A DNA stretch of 64,000 bases from Ww85 sp963745765 (GTDB lineage Bacteria > Desulfobacterota > Desulfobulbia > Desulfobulbales > Desulfocapsaceae). Position numbers and translations under genes: made by a program. The notes under the pieces are model-generated. The model did no database searches and was not told the DNA's origin. It saw nothing but the letters and a program-made list of their open reading frames with translations. The stretch lies in the NCBI GenBank assembly GCA_963745765.1, contig CAVUYQ010000021.1, positions 153,075 to 217,074 on the forward strand, in the 5' to 3' direction. How positions within the stretch are numbered: position 1 is the first letter of the stretch; each line of letters begins with the position of its first letter. Of the stretch, positions 18,505-27,837 are shown one piece after another.

Positions 18505-21500
18505 TCAAGCAAATTTTTGCACAGCTTTTACCCCAATTTGTTCTTCCTTCAATGCTTTTATCGCCTTAACGAAGGCAGCAGCGCCGCTGACAGTGGTGGT
18601 GTAAGGGATATGCAGATCAATTGCCGCGCGCCTGATCTGATAACTGTCATCGGTGGTACGTTTACCAAGAGAGGTATTGATGACCCAGCAGATATCACGA
18701 TCATATACTTTATCTAGAATATGCGGTCGTCCCTGGGAAATTTTATTGATCTGCTGACAGTCAATAGCGCTTTCCTTCAGAAACAGTGCGGTGCCGCTGG
18801 TGGCAAAGATACTGAAGCCCAGGTCCCTCAGTGCCCGGGCAACCGGTACCATAGCTCCCTTGTCATTGTCTCGTACTGAGATGAAAACATTGCCCTCGGC
18901 CGGCACTGAGGAACCGGCTGCCATTTGTGCTTTGCCGATGGCCAGGCCAAGTCTGTCGTCTATGCCCATCACTTCCCCGGTTGATTTCATTTCCGGACCG
19001 AGCAGGGTGTCAACACCTGCAAAACGGTCAAAGGGAAAGACGGCCTCCTTTACGGCCCAGTGATTGATTTCGACTTCTTTGGTCAAACCGAGTTCTGCAA
19101 GTTTCCAACCCATCATGACCTTGGTTGCCAGTTTGGCAAGAGGTACTCCTGTTGCTTTACTGACAAACGGTACCGTTCGTGATGCACGCGGATTGACCTC
19201 AAGGACATAAAGGGTTTCTTCCTTAACGGCAAATTGTACATTCATCAAACCGATGACTCCCAATTCTGCTGCCATCGACCTGCTGGAATCTTTTATTTCT
19301 TCAATTATCCCGGCAGACAGGGTATGGGGCGGCAGAACACAGGCTGAATCGCCGGAGTGGATGCCCGCCTCTTCAATATGTTCCATGATTCCGCCGATAA
19401 TCGTCGTGGTTCCGTCACTGATGGCATCGACGTCAACCTCTATGGCATCCTTGAGGAACTTATCAATGAGAATCGGATGGTCCTGCGTCATGCCTCTGAT
19501 GGACTTCATGAAATCTCGGATTCCATCCTCACTGTAGGCAATCCGCATGGCGCGCCCGCCAAGGACATAGGATGGCCTGATGACAACCGGATAACCTATT
19601 TTTTCCGCAACGGCAAGCGCCTCTTCCTCGGTGTGTACCGTATCGTTATCCGGCTGTCTGAGGCCGAGTTTCTGCAGGAACTGCTGGAATCGTTCACGAT
19701 CTTCGGCCCGATCGATGGCATCCGGGGACGTGCCTATAATGGGAACACCGGCCTGCTCAAGTGGAACGGCCAGGTTGAGCGGGGTCTGGCCGCCAAACTG
19801 TACAATGACGCCATACGGCTGTTCCTGCTCAATGATATTGAGCACATCTTCACGGGTAAGCGGCTCAAAATAGAGCTTATCCGAGGTGTCGTAGTCAGTG
19901 GATACCGTTTCCGGGTTGGAATTTACCATGATCGACTCGATACCGATCTCCTCCAGGGCAAAAGAGGCATGCACGCAGCAATAGTCAAACTCGATACCCT
20001 GGCCGATTCTGTTCGGACCGCCACCGAGAATGATGACCTTCTTCTTATCGCTCCGCCGTGCCTCGTTTTCCTGCTCATACGTGGAATAGTAATAAGGTGT
20101 GTATGATTCAAATTCAGCGCCGCAGGTATCGACCAGCTTGTATACCGGCAGGATATCCAGTTTTCTCCGGTGTTCTCTGATATCGTTTTCCGATGTCCTG
20201 GTCAAAAAGGCCAGCTGCTTGTCGGAAAAGCCCTGTTGCTTGCATCGGTATAAAAACGGCGCATCAAGTCCCGGAAATCCGCGCGCGCTTACTTCCTCTT
20301 CGGTCTCGACGATCTGCTGCAGGTTGTTCAGAAACCATGGATCGATCTGCGTCAGCTGGGATATCCTGTTGACCGTCATCTTGCGTTTCAGCGCCTCGTA
20401 GATAAAGGCCACGCGCTTGGAGTTAGGAACCAGCAGCCCGCTTTCAAGATCGAGAGCGTCGAGATGAGAAAGGATTTCACAGCCATCTCCGCCAAATCCG
20501 GACCGTCCTGTTTCAAGTGAGCGCATGCCTTTCTGGAAGGCCTCTTTGAAGGTACGGCCAATGGCCATGGTTTCCCCCACGGATTTCATGGAGGTGGTCA
20601 GGATGTCCTTGGCATCAGGAAATTTTTCAAAGGTCCAGCGAGGAATTTTGACGACACAGTAGTCGATGGTCGGTTCGAAAGAGGCGAGCGTCTCCCGGGT
20701 GATGTCATTGGGTATCTCATCAAGCGTGTAACCGACGGCCAGTTTGGCCGCGATTTTGGCAATGGGGAAACCGGTTGCCTTTGAGGCAAGGGCGGAGCTT
20801 CTTGATACCCGCGGATTCATTTCAATGACCATCAGTTCGCCATCGAGCGGATTGACGGCAAACTGCACATTGGAACCGCCTGTTTCAACACCGATCTCAC
20901 GAATGATGGCAATGGCGGCATCGCGCATGTTCTGGTATTCTCGATCGGTGAGTGTCTGAATGGGGGCGACGGTAATTGAGTCACCCGTATGTACACCCAT
21001 CGCATCCATGTTTTCGATGGAACAGATGATGACCACATTGTCTTTTGCGTCCCGCATGACTTCGAGCTCGTATTCTTTCCAGCCCAGGAGGCTGCGTTCA
21101 AGCATGATCTCGGTGGTCATGGAGAGATCGAGTCCCTGCTTGCAGAAATCTTCAAGCTCCTGGCGGTTGTAGGCGACGCCGCCCCCGGTTCCGCCAAGCG
21201 TAAAGCTCGGACGCACGATTATCGGGAAACCGATTTCATCAGCCGCAGCTACTGCTTCGGGCAAGGTGTGGATGATCACTGATTCCGGCACCTTCAGGTT
21301 GATGGCCCGCATCGCTTCGCGAAATTCATCCCTGCCTTCGGCCTTTTTTATCACGTCGATATTGGCCGCAAGCATTTCAACGTTATATTTTTCCAGGATG
21401 CCGAGTTCTGCAACCTTGATAGCTGTGTTCAGGGCCGTCTGTCCGCCAAGGGTGGGAAGCAGCGCATCAGGGCGTTCGATTTCTATGACACGCGCAACCA

Positions 21501-21717
21501 TTTCAGGTGTGATGGGTTCGATGTAAGTCGCGTCGGCAATGCCGGGATCGGTCATGATGGTGGCCGGATTGGAGTTGATCAGCACAACTTCATAGCCTTC
21601 TTCCTTGAGGGCCTTGACCGCCTGGGTCCCTGAATAGTCAAACTCGCAGGCCTGGCTGATGATGATCGGGCCTGAGCCTATGATGAGGATCTTTTTGATA
21701 TCGGTTCGTTTTGGCAT
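18505..21717 (-). CDS. carB: Carbamoyl-phosphate synthase large subunit
   Basis: 1070 residues, full length for CarB. It makes carbamoyl phosphate from bicarbonate, ammonia delivered by CarA, and two ATP, feeding arginine and pyrimidine synthesis. The duplicated ATP-grasp halves are visible, each beginning with a glycine-rich segment (ILIIGSGPIIISQACEFDYSG and VIILGGGPNRIGQGIEFDYC). The C-terminal MGS-like allosteric domain, where UMP and ornithine act in E. coli, begins near 930. It lies 63 bp after carA and is co-transcribed with it. Confidence 0.97.
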   Translation of the reverse strand: MPKRTDIKKILIIGSGPIIISQACEFDYSGTQAVKALKEEGYEVVLINSNPATIMTDPGIADATYIEPITPEMVARVIEIERPDALLPTLGGQTALNTAIKVAELGILEKYNVEMLAANIDVIKKAEGRDEFREAMRAINLKVPESVIIHTLPEAVAAADEIGFPIIVRPSFTLGGTGGGVAYNRQELEDFCKQGLDLSMTTEIMLERSLLGWKEYELEVMRDAKDNVVIICSIENMDAMGVHTGDSITVAPIQTLTDREYQNMRDAAIAIIREIGVETGGSNVQFAVNPLDGELMVIEMNPRVSRSSALASKATGFPIAKIAAKLAVGYTLDEIPNDITRETLASFEPTIDYCVVKIPRWTFEKFPDAKDILTTSMKSVGETMAIGRTFKEAFQKGMRSLETGRSGFGGDGCEILSHLDALDLESGLLVPNSKRVAFIYEALKRKMTVNRISQLTQIDPWFLNNLQQIVETEEEVSARGFPGLDAPFLYRCKQQGFSDKQLAFLTRTSENDIREHRRKLDILPVYKLVDTCGAEFESYTPYYYSTYEQENEARRSDKKKVIILGGGPNRIGQGIEFDYCCVHASFALEEIGIESIMVNSNPETVSTDYDTSDKLYFEPLTREDVLNIIEQEQPYGVIVQFGGQTPLNLAVPLEQAGVPIIGTSPDAIDRAEDRERFQQFLQKLGLRQPDNDTVHTEEEALAVAEKIGYPVVIRPSYVLGGRAMRIAYSEDGIRDFMKSIRGMTQDHPILIDKFLKDAIEVDVDAISDGTTTIIGGIMEHIEEAGIHSGDSACVLPPHTLSAGIIEEIKDSSRSMAAELGVIGLMNVQFAVKEETLYVLEVNPRASRTVPFVSKATGVPLAKLATKVMMGWKLAELGLTKEVEINHWAVKEAVFPFDRFAGVDTLLGPEMKSTGEVMGIDDRLGLAIGKAQMAAGSSVPAEGNVFISVRDNDKGAMVPVARALRDLGFSIFATSGTALFLKESAIDCQQINKISQGRPHILDKVYDRDICWVINTSLGKRTTDDSYQIRRAAIDLHIPYTTTVSGAAAFVKAIKALKEEQIGVKAVQKFA

Positions 21718-21780
21718 AACGTTATGGCAGGTGGTCAGAGCGTTAGGTTTTGTTTGTTGTTAAGACACCACGGAGTTTTT

Positions 21781-22908
21781 TTACCCTTTGTGTTCGTTCA
21801 TCAGGTCGATGAAGCGGTCAAACAGATACATGGCATCGTGCGGTCCGGGGGCATGTTCCGGATGGTATTGAACAGAGAAAGCCGGATATTTCCGGTGTTT
21901 CATGCCTTCACAGCTCTGGTCGTTGAGATTGATATGGGTCATCTCCACTTCTTCAGGATCGAGAGAATCCATGTTCACACAGAAACCGTGGTTCTGGCTA
22001 GTGATTTCCACTTTGCCGGTGAGAAGGTCTTTTACCGGCTGGTTGCCTCCGCGATGACCGAATTTTAATTTATAGGTCGACCCGCCGTAGGCCAGACCAA
22101 GCATCTGGTGCCCAAGGCAGATGCCGAAAACCGGTTTTTTCCCGAGCAATTCCCTGAGGGTTTCAACGACTCCCGCAACCCCTTCGGGATCTCCGGGGCC
22201 GTTTGACAGGAAAATACCGTCCGGATGCATGGAGAGTACCGTTTTGGCATCGGTGGTGGCAGGAACGACCTGTACCCGGCAGCCTTTTTCGCAAAGAATT
22301 CTGATCTGGTTGAATTTGATGCCGAAGTCAAAGGCCACTACTTTCAGATCATCAGGCGCTCCCGCAGCAGTTGTGAAATTCCCGCCGGGGACCGGCTTGT
22401 TTCCCGTCCAGCCATAGGGCTCGGTGCTGCTTACCAGTTTTACCATGTCCTGGCCAAGCAACCCGGTCCACTGTTGCGCCCGTCTGACAAGTGACTCAGG
22501 ATCGAGATCCATGGTCGAGACAATGCCTTTCATGGCACCGACCGTGCGGATGTGCCGTACCAGCGCCCTGGTGTCAAAGCCCTCAACACCAAGAACATCG
22601 TGGGCTTTCAGAAAATCGGCAAGTGTCTGACGCGATCTGAAGTTTGACGGGATCGCATTATATTCTTTGACCAGGAAGGCTTTCGGATGTACCGACGCGG
22701 ATTCCATATCCTCCGGGTTTACGCCATAATTACCAATCAGCGGATAGGTCATGGTGATGATCTGTCCGGTATAGGACGGATCGGTGAGAATTTCCTGGTA
22801 ACCGCTCATTGAGGTATTGAATACCATTTCACCAACGGCTTCCCCTGGTCCGGTAAAAGAATGCCCTTCAAAGACGGTGCCGTCTTCCAGGGCAATGAGT
22901 GCTTTCAT
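21781..22908 (-). CDS. carA: Carbamoyl-phosphate synthase small (glutaminase) subunit
   Basis: 375 residues. The N-terminal CarA domain (ALIALEDGTVFEGHSF) is followed by a class I glutamine amidotransferase domain. The catalytic Cys sits in FGICLGHQMLGLA, and the His-Glu pair is in QYHPEHAPGPHD. It releases ammonia from glutamine and channels it to CarB. First gene of carA-carB. pyrK and pyrD of the same pathway are elsewhere in the window (51-53 kb). Confidence 0.97.
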   Translation of the reverse strand: MKALIALEDGTVFEGHSFTGPGEAVGEMVFNTSMSGYQEILTDPSYTGQIITMTYPLIGNYGVNPEDMESASVHPKAFLVKEYNAIPSNFRSRQTLADFLKAHDVLGVEGFDTRALVRHIRTVGAMKGIVSTMDLDPESLVRRAQQWTGLLGQDMVKLVSSTEPYGWTGNKPVPGGNFTTAAGAPDDLKVVAFDFGIKFNQIRILCEKGCRVQVVPATTDAKTVLSMHPDGIFLSNGPGDPEGVAGVVETLRELLGKKPVFGICLGHQMLGLAYGGSTYKLKFGHRGGNQPVKDLLTGKVEITSQNHGFCVNMDSLDPEEVEMTHINLNDQSCEGMKHRKYPAFSVQYHPEHAPGPHDAMYLFDRFIDLMNEHKG

Positions 22909-23329
22909 ATGAACATCCTTTTGTTCGGGCGGTTTACTGACCGCGGTAGTCTGAGCAGCGGCTCAAAAAAAAGAGGATATCTATGGTCTTATACCGCCGG
23001 GTCTAGCCCGTGTCCGCTGGTCTTGATCAGCACGGCGATTCTTGCTGCATTTTGTTAAGACAAAACCACAATACTTAACCCGGAAAACCCTTTTGCGTCA
23101 ACCTTATTTAAACATCCGGAGATCCGCCACTTTCATTGTCGTCTGCTCTTTTTTGCTTTCGAGAAGCAAAGCAAGCCCCCAAACGGCTCATCCTGCAGAC
23201 CGGCAGGGCCAGAAAAATGATACATCCGTTTATAAACATGGTGCGCTGAGAGCCGTACCATCGACGTAAATTTCTGAAGCCCATTTGCAACCCTTGAGTT
23301 TACCTGGACCCTGTGGTAAAAGCAGCAGC
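22909..23329. other. 420-bp divergent intergenic region between carA and modF-like gene
   Basis: Carries the promoters for two divergent genes. No small reading frame or recognisable regulatory RNA was seen. It is T-rich in the middle (about 23030-23160). I cannot assign specific promoter elements with confidence. Confidence 0.4.
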
Positions 23330-24760
23330 ATGTTACATACAACAGATAACCAGAAGGATCGGACGTTGAAAAATCTTACCTGGCTTGAGCTGAAAGAAGT
23401 TGAAACACCGACGCTTCAGATAGATCGATTCAGTGCCGCCTCCAACGAATCATGGTGCGTTCTCGGCGATGTCGGCTCAGGTATTGATACCTTTGTGCAG
23501 CTTCTCTCAGGACACATTGAAGCGGACAGGGCCGGCCTGTTCAGGGTGCCGGATAGCTGTGCTGTCGTCAGTTTCAGGGCCCAGCAGGAATTGTATGAAC
23601 AGGAGGTCCGGAACGATGATTCTGATTTTATGGACAGGATTGACCCGGGAACGCTGGCCCGTGATTTTATCGGTCCCCATGGTGAGATCCGGGAGTTGAT
23701 ACACCTGTTCCGGCTTGGGCACGTGATGAATAGCGGCTATCGCCAGCTGAGTTCCGGTGAAAGCCGGAAGCTCCTTCTTCTTCAGGCAATCACCAACGGT
23801 GCCACCAGTATTCTGGTTGAAAAACCGTACGATGGTCTTGACATCCAGTCCTGCGAGGATTTTGACCGTACGATGCTCCGTCTCATGGAGCAGGGTATCG
23901 GCATTGTTATCGTCATTGCCAGCAGGAGTGATATTCCCCGCTGGTGCACGCACCTGGCCGTGATTGATGAGAAGAAAGTCGTACTCCAGGGAGAGATGCG
24001 TTCTGTTCTTGAAAGGGCTCAGGAGCGGCGCAGCGGTGAAGGCTGGTCTGAAATCATAAAGGGTTTCAACAAGGAGCCGGAGAGTAAGGCATCAGAGGAA
24101 CTGGTGCGGCTGGTGAATGGGCGGGCACGTTATGGCGGGCGGATTATTTTCACCGGACTCGATCTGTCCGTTCGTCAGGGGCAGCATACCCTTGTTACCG
24201 GTCCTAATGGTGCCGGCAAGTCAACCCTGCTGTCGCTCATCACCGGGGATCATCCTGATTGCTATACAAACGAGTTGTACCTGTTCGGTCTGCGCCGCGG
24301 TAGCGGTGAATCTATCTGGCAACTGAAGAAAGAGATGGGTATCGTCAGCCCGGCCCTGCACCGGGAACACTATATTCCCGGGAATGCCTTGCAAGTTGTC
24401 ATTTCCGGATTCTACGATTCAATCGGGTTGTACCGGAACTATACCGGTGAGCAACAGCACCGTGCCCGGAAATGGCTTGGCAGGATAGGTCTGGGCGCTT
24501 TTGAGAACACTCCCTTTCGCCGCCTGAGTTACGCTCAGCAGCGTCTTACCCTTATCGCCCGCGCCTTGATCAAAATGCCCAGGCTCCTCATCCTTGATGA
24601 GCCTACGCAGGGACTTGACGACAGTAACCGGAGTCATCTTCTCGATTTCCTGGAAATGGTGGCGGAAAAAGAGATCAGCACCATTCTTTACGTCAGTCAT
24701 CGACGCGACGAATATCGTGATTTTTTCCGACAGCGCATTGAATTGAAACAGCAGGTATGA
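23330..24760 (+). CDS. modF: ModF-like double ABC ATPase with degenerate first half
   Basis: 476 residues from the ATG used. It has two fused nucleotide-binding domains and no membrane segment, as in E. coli ModF (PhrA). The second half is canonical: Walker A GPNGAGKST, LFGLRRGSGESIW, a signature-like segment YAQQRLTLIARAL and Walker B LLILDEPTQGLD. The first half has lost key residues. Its Walker A reads GDVGSGID, with no Lys, and its Walker B reads LVEKPYDGLD, where LDEP would be expected. A signature LSSGESRK remains. Only the second site should hydrolyse ATP efficiently. The start is uncertain; TTG at 23366 is also possible. ModF has been linked to molybdate genes elsewhere, but none are adjacent here. 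Confidence 0.83.
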   Translation: MLHTTDNQKDRTLKNLTWLELKEVETPTLQIDRFSAASNESWCVLGDVGSGIDTFVQLLSGHIEADRAGLFRVPDSCAVVSFRAQQELYEQEVRNDDSDFMDRIDPGTLARDFIGPHGEIRELIHLFRLGHVMNSGYRQLSSGESRKLLLLQAITNGATSILVEKPYDGLDIQSCEDFDRTMLRLMEQGIGIVIVIASRSDIPRWCTHLAVIDEKKVVLQGEMRSVLERAQERRSGEGWSEIIKGFNKEPESKASEELVRLVNGRARYGGRIIFTGLDLSVRQGQHTLVTGPNGAGKSTLLSLITGDHPDCYTNELYLFGLRRGSGESIWQLKKEMGIVSPALHREHYIPGNALQVVISGFYDSIGLYRNYTGEQQHRARKWLGRIGLGAFENTPFRRLSYAQQRLTLIARALIKMPRLLILDEPTQGLDDSNRSHLLDFLEMVAEKEISTILYVSHRRDEYRDFFRQRIELKQQV

Positions 24761-24808
24761 TACGTGCCGGAGGCGGGTGCTTCAGATCGGATGAGACCGG
24801 AAAACGGC

Positions 24809-24842
24809 AAAAAAAAGGGAGATGCCCGGCAGGGCATCTCCC
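24809..24842 (-). terminator. Intrinsic terminator for the SLOG-like gene
   Basis: An 11-bp perfect stem, GGGAGATGCCC facing GGGCATCTCCC around a 4-base loop, followed on the minus strand by eight T. It lies 22 bp past the stop of the minus-strand gene. The same stem may also slow plus-strand transcription from the modF-like gene, although no T-run follows immediately in that direction. Confidence 0.93.
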
Positions 24843-24864
24843 GGCAGCAGTTTCTCTTTTTATT

Positions 24865-25407
24865 CTAAGAGAAGGAATCTGCGAAGAGCTTTTCAATTGC
24901 CTCACGTCCCGCGTCACTGAGGTATCTCGTGCCGGAACCGACAAAGGTCTCATACTTGATTCGAGGCTCATCTTCCACCCAGCCATCCTTCCAGGTGAAC
25001 CATTTCTCAGACGGCTGGTCAAAGACATGCAGCGGCCGGTTGAAAATCTTGGCGAGCTGCACGGCCCAGCCGGTACCGCCTTTCACCGAGTCATCCTCCT
25101 GGATGCTGCCGATGACAAATACCTGGTGGCCGCTGTTTACCATATGGAAGATAGTCTGCAGGACCTTACGGATTTTCTCCGTCTCGTAGTAGGTTCTGTT
25201 CATCATTCTCGAGGCGAGTTCCATACTGATATCACCCCGCTCAAGATCTTCCTCGGAAAGGATGATTAAATTCTTTTCGCGGGATAACTTGTGCCCCTCA
25301 AAGGTGTAGATAGTCTCATTGACATCGTATTTATCGGCGGTTTCGCCGAAAACGGACTCGGCACCTTTAAGGCCGCCGCTGTAGAGCGTGCAATTTTTAG
25401 GGTCCAT
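24865..25407 (-). CDS. SLOG-like Rossmann-fold protein of unknown function
   Basis: 180 residues. I start at ATG 25407 because GAGGAAA lies just before it; the longer frame has no ribosome-binding site and overlaps cmoB. The N-terminal YSGGLKGAESVFGETADKY and the central QVFVIGSI with a later GGTGWAVQLA resemble the nucleotide-binding SLOG/YpsA-type fold. I recognise the fold only by these glycine-rich segments, and no specific family. No membrane segment or signal peptide. It is probably the last gene of the minus-strand series and is followed by a strong terminator. Confidence 0.6.
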   Translation of the reverse strand: MDPKNCTLYSGGLKGAESVFGETADKYDVNETIYTFEGHKLSREKNLIILSEEDLERGDISMELASRMMNRTYYETEKIRKVLQTIFHMVNSGHQVFVIGSIQEDDSVKGGTGWAVQLAKIFNRPLHVFDQPSEKWFTWKDGWVEDEPRIKYETFVGSGTRYLSDAGREAIEKLFADSFS

Positions 25408-25496
25408 TGATTTTCCTCGTAGTGGATTCTGGTAAAAGATAGTGACACACGAATGTATAATACAGGTGGATGGAAAGGCAACCGTAATGCAGGGTC

Positions 25497-26531
25497 TTAT
25501 GGTCGATTTTTCTCTTCTTTTCTCGCCTGAAGAAAAACCCGCCACGGGGCAGGGTACCCTTCAACCGTTTTCATCCGGTCCTGCGGGTCAAGAAAATCGC
25601 TATACGATTCAAAGGTCATCCATTCGGTCCTGCGCTGATCTTCAGGCGTCATCGGGTGCGAACAGAAAAGCTTGACGTCACGATACCCGCAACGCTGCAG
25701 CCAGTTTCGCAGGCAGCTGCCGGTCGGTACGAAATAGACACCGGGCGCCTTGGCGTAGGTTTTTTCAGGGAACAGCGCTATTGGCTCGTCACCGGGCAGT
25801 GCCTGGGATTCAATGATCAGGCTGCCTCCGGGTTTCAGGGCGGACTGAATATTTGTCAGGACCTCAAGCGGGGAAGAGCGGTGATAGATGACACCCATCA
25901 GGAAGATGATATCAAAGGTGTTTTTAAACAGGCCGATATGCTCGACGCCAAGCAAATTGATATCGAGGTTATCGAATCCTGCCATGCCGTTAAGTGCCTT
26001 GAAGCAATAGTAATGCTGAACTGAGGGCTCAAAACCAAGAACAAACGCCGGTTGGCGGGATGTCATCCGGAACATGTAATAGCCGTTGTTGCAGCCGATA
26101 TCCGCAATAATTTTCCCGTGCAGGTCAGGCAGGTGCGCTTCAAGTCGGCGCCATTTACGCTCACTGCGCCATTCGGCATCAATATCAATACCAAAAATGG
26201 AGAACGGGCCTTTACGCCAGGGCATGAAGGAGCCAAGCTGGTCCCGGATACCTGCCTGTTCCTCGACAGACACTTCATTGCCGCTGCCGATTCTGACCGT
26301 GTCGTTGTCACAGTCCACCGACTGGGCCCGGTACTGCTGAAGTATTTCAAAGGGTCTGCGGTATCGCAGAAACCCTTTCTTCGGCTGGTTTACCCAGCGA
26401 AGCCGCGCAGCAAGAGCTGCGTCAATTGCCGGGCGGTTGATGGCGGCAGGGAACTTGTCGAGATAGTGCATGGAACCAAAGAAGTGATTCAGGCAGGCTT
26501 TATAGCGAGCATGGATGAAAAATTGAACCAC
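25497..26531 (-). CDS. cmoB: tRNA U34 carboxymethyltransferase
   Basis: 344 residues. CmoB transfers the carboxymethyl group of carboxy-SAM to 5-hydroxyuridine at tRNA position 34, giving cmo5U, which widens wobble reading. Diagnostic segments are MPWRKGPFSIFGIDID, EWRSERKWRR, ADIGCNNGYYMFRM (SAM site), FLMGVIYHRSSPLE and EQRRTEWMTFES. The GTG at 26531 gives a 43-bp overlap with cmoA. An ATG twenty codons later would remove it, but the longer form aligns better with known CmoB N-termini. It is paired with cmoA, which makes its cofactor. Confidence 0.95.
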   Translation of the reverse strand: MVQFFIHARYKACLNHFFGSMHYLDKFPAAINRPAIDAALAARLRWVNQPKKGFLRYRRPFEILQQYRAQSVDCDNDTVRIGSGNEVSVEEQAGIRDQLGSFMPWRKGPFSIFGIDIDAEWRSERKWRRLEAHLPDLHGKIIADIGCNNGYYMFRMTSRQPAFVLGFEPSVQHYYCFKALNGMAGFDNLDINLLGVEHIGLFKNTFDIIFLMGVIYHRSSPLEVLTNIQSALKPGGSLIIESQALPGDEPIALFPEKTYAKAPGVYFVPTGSCLRNWLQRCGYRDVKLFCSHPMTPEDQRRTEWMTFESYSDFLDPQDRMKTVEGYPAPWRVFLQARKEEKNRP

Positions 26532-27223
26532 TGGAAGAAGGTTCTTACCGGTGTGAAGCCGCCATTGCGCAGAAGGGTGGTGTTTTCCTCAATCGAGAAC
26601 GGGATCAGGATGTTTTCCAGGGCTTCCCGTTTGCGGGCAATCTCAAGTTCGGAATAGCCCCGCTCCTGTTTGAAACGATGGTAAATTTCAATGTAGGCTC
26701 GATTGAGTTTCTTATCGGGCTGGATTGTTTTCTCACTTAAAATGAGGAGTCCTCCCGGTCTGAGATTATCGTAGAGTGTTGCAATCAGCGGCGGGCGCAT
26801 GAGCGGCCGTATGAATTGCAGCGTGTAATTCATGATGAAAGCTCCGGTGCCGGGCCGATTGATGCCGGCAATGTCTTCCTGTGAAAAGGAAATGGTGTCC
26901 TGATCGGTGTAAAACTGTGCCTTGAGCCTGGCTTTTTCCAGCATTGCTTCCGAACTATCGATGCCGGTAAAAGCAAATTCCTTGTGCTTGAGCAGCCGGG
27001 CAAGCTTTACCAGTGAGGTTCCCGTTGCACAACCGAGATCGCAGACACATTCCCCGTTCTCAAGGTGGGTATCCAGGAGGCGTGCGGTTGCCGCGATGAC
27101 ATCCTGATAAAACGGTATGGAACGATCCAGCATGTCATCGAAAACTTCGACAACCCGCTTATTGAAATCAAAATCTTCCGGGACTGAATCTACCTGGTAT
27201 AATCGGTCTGAAGGCTGCGACAT
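26489..27223 (-). CDS. cmoA: Carboxy-S-adenosyl-L-methionine synthase
   Basis: 244 residues. CmoA converts SAM and prephenate to carboxy-SAM for CmoB. Family features: DFNKRVVEVFDDMLDRSIPFYQD near the N-terminus, the SAM site CDLGCATGTSLV, and a typical NYTLQFIRP segment. It begins 6 bp after the ydbL stop, so the whole ydbH-ynbE-ydbL-cmoA-cmoB run is probably one transcript. Confidence 0.95.
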   Translation of the reverse strand: MSQPSDRLYQVDSVPEDFDFNKRVVEVFDDMLDRSIPFYQDVIAATARLLDTHLENGECVCDLGCATGTSLVKLARLLKHKEFAFTGIDSSEAMLEKARLKAQFYTDQDTISFSQEDIAGINRPGTGAFIMNYTLQFIRPLMRPPLIATLYDNLRPGGLLILSEKTIQPDKKLNRAYIEIYHRFKQERGYSELEIARKREALENILIPFSIEENTTLLRNGGFTPVRTFFQWFNFSSMLAIKPA

Positions 27224-27229
27224 GGGTTA

Positions 27230-27604
27230 CTATTTCTGGTACCAGCTGCCGTCTGGTTTCTGAAACCATTGCCCCGGACCGCCCATGTCCGCGAGCTGCT
27301 GGGCCCGGCGCTGTCCGACAAGGGCGGCGCTAATTCCCTGCTGCTTGGCAATTTCGGTATAAACAGTCTTTCTATCTGCATTTTCATCAGCGACAAGCGT
27401 TTGCTGCGCTTGATCGCTTTTTCTGAATTCAAGGAACCCCTGATTGTTCTCCCCGACGATACCGCTGTTCTTCAGTTCAACGATGGCGTTGACCCGTGCG
27501 AGCATACGCTCCTTGACAGAGGCTGCGGAAGCGTAATGGCCGCCGAGGAGAAAAATGGCCAGGAAAATGCTGGAAACGATAAGAATATGATTCCGGTAAC
27601 GCAT
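27230..27604 (-). CDS. ydbL: YdbL-family (DUF1318) periplasmic protein
   Basis: 124 residues from the ATG at 27604, chosen because GGAGAAA lies before it. Signal peptide of about 27 residues ending ASA. The mature part is a short helical domain (ERMLARVNAIVELKNSG, then an N-terminal-type GENNQGFLEF segment) found in DUF1318 proteins. In E. coli ydbL sits beside ynbE and ydbH and modulates their action in outer-membrane lipid homeostasis. The same gene order here supports the assignment. Confidence 0.88.
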   Translation of the reverse strand: MRYRNHILIVSSIFLAIFLLGGHYASAASVKERMLARVNAIVELKNSGIVGENNQGFLEFRKSDQAQQTLVADENADRKTVYTEIAKQQGISAALVGQRRAQQLADMGGPGQWFQKPDGSWYQK

Positions 27605-27626
27605 GATATTTCTCCGGTCTTTGGTT

Positions 27627-27836
27627 TTATTTTGTTTGATCAGTTTTGGCTGCTTTATCGATATCGCCAAAATAATCGTTCAGAGCTCGATCTACCTTGA
27701 CATTAACGTCTATGGTGATATGGATCGGTTTGATTTCAACAGGTTTTATATCAATCTCATGCCTTGTGCATGAGATTGGCATGGTAAGAAGCAGTAGAGC
27801 CGGGAGCAGACAACGGGTACTTCCGCACATTCTCAT
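27627..27836 (-). CDS. ynbE: YnbE-like outer-membrane lipoprotein
   Basis: 69 residues. The signal peptide ends in a lipobox, MPISC, with the lipidated Cys about 20 residues in. The mature part contains EIKPIHITIDVNVKVDRALN, a short beta segment typical of YnbE, which in E. coli assembles onto the C-terminus of YdbH to complete a bridge between the two membranes. ATG at 27836 overlaps the ydbH stop region (AATGAGAATG). Confidence 0.88.
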   Translation of the reverse strand: MRMCGSTRCLLPALLLLTMPISCTRHEIDIKPVEIKPIHITIDVNVKVDRALNDYFGDIDKAAKTDQTK

Positions 27837-27837
27837 T

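Noticed and set aside
19357..20106. 249-codon plus-strand frame inside carB
   Set aside because: Antisense shadow of a full-length, well-conserved gene.
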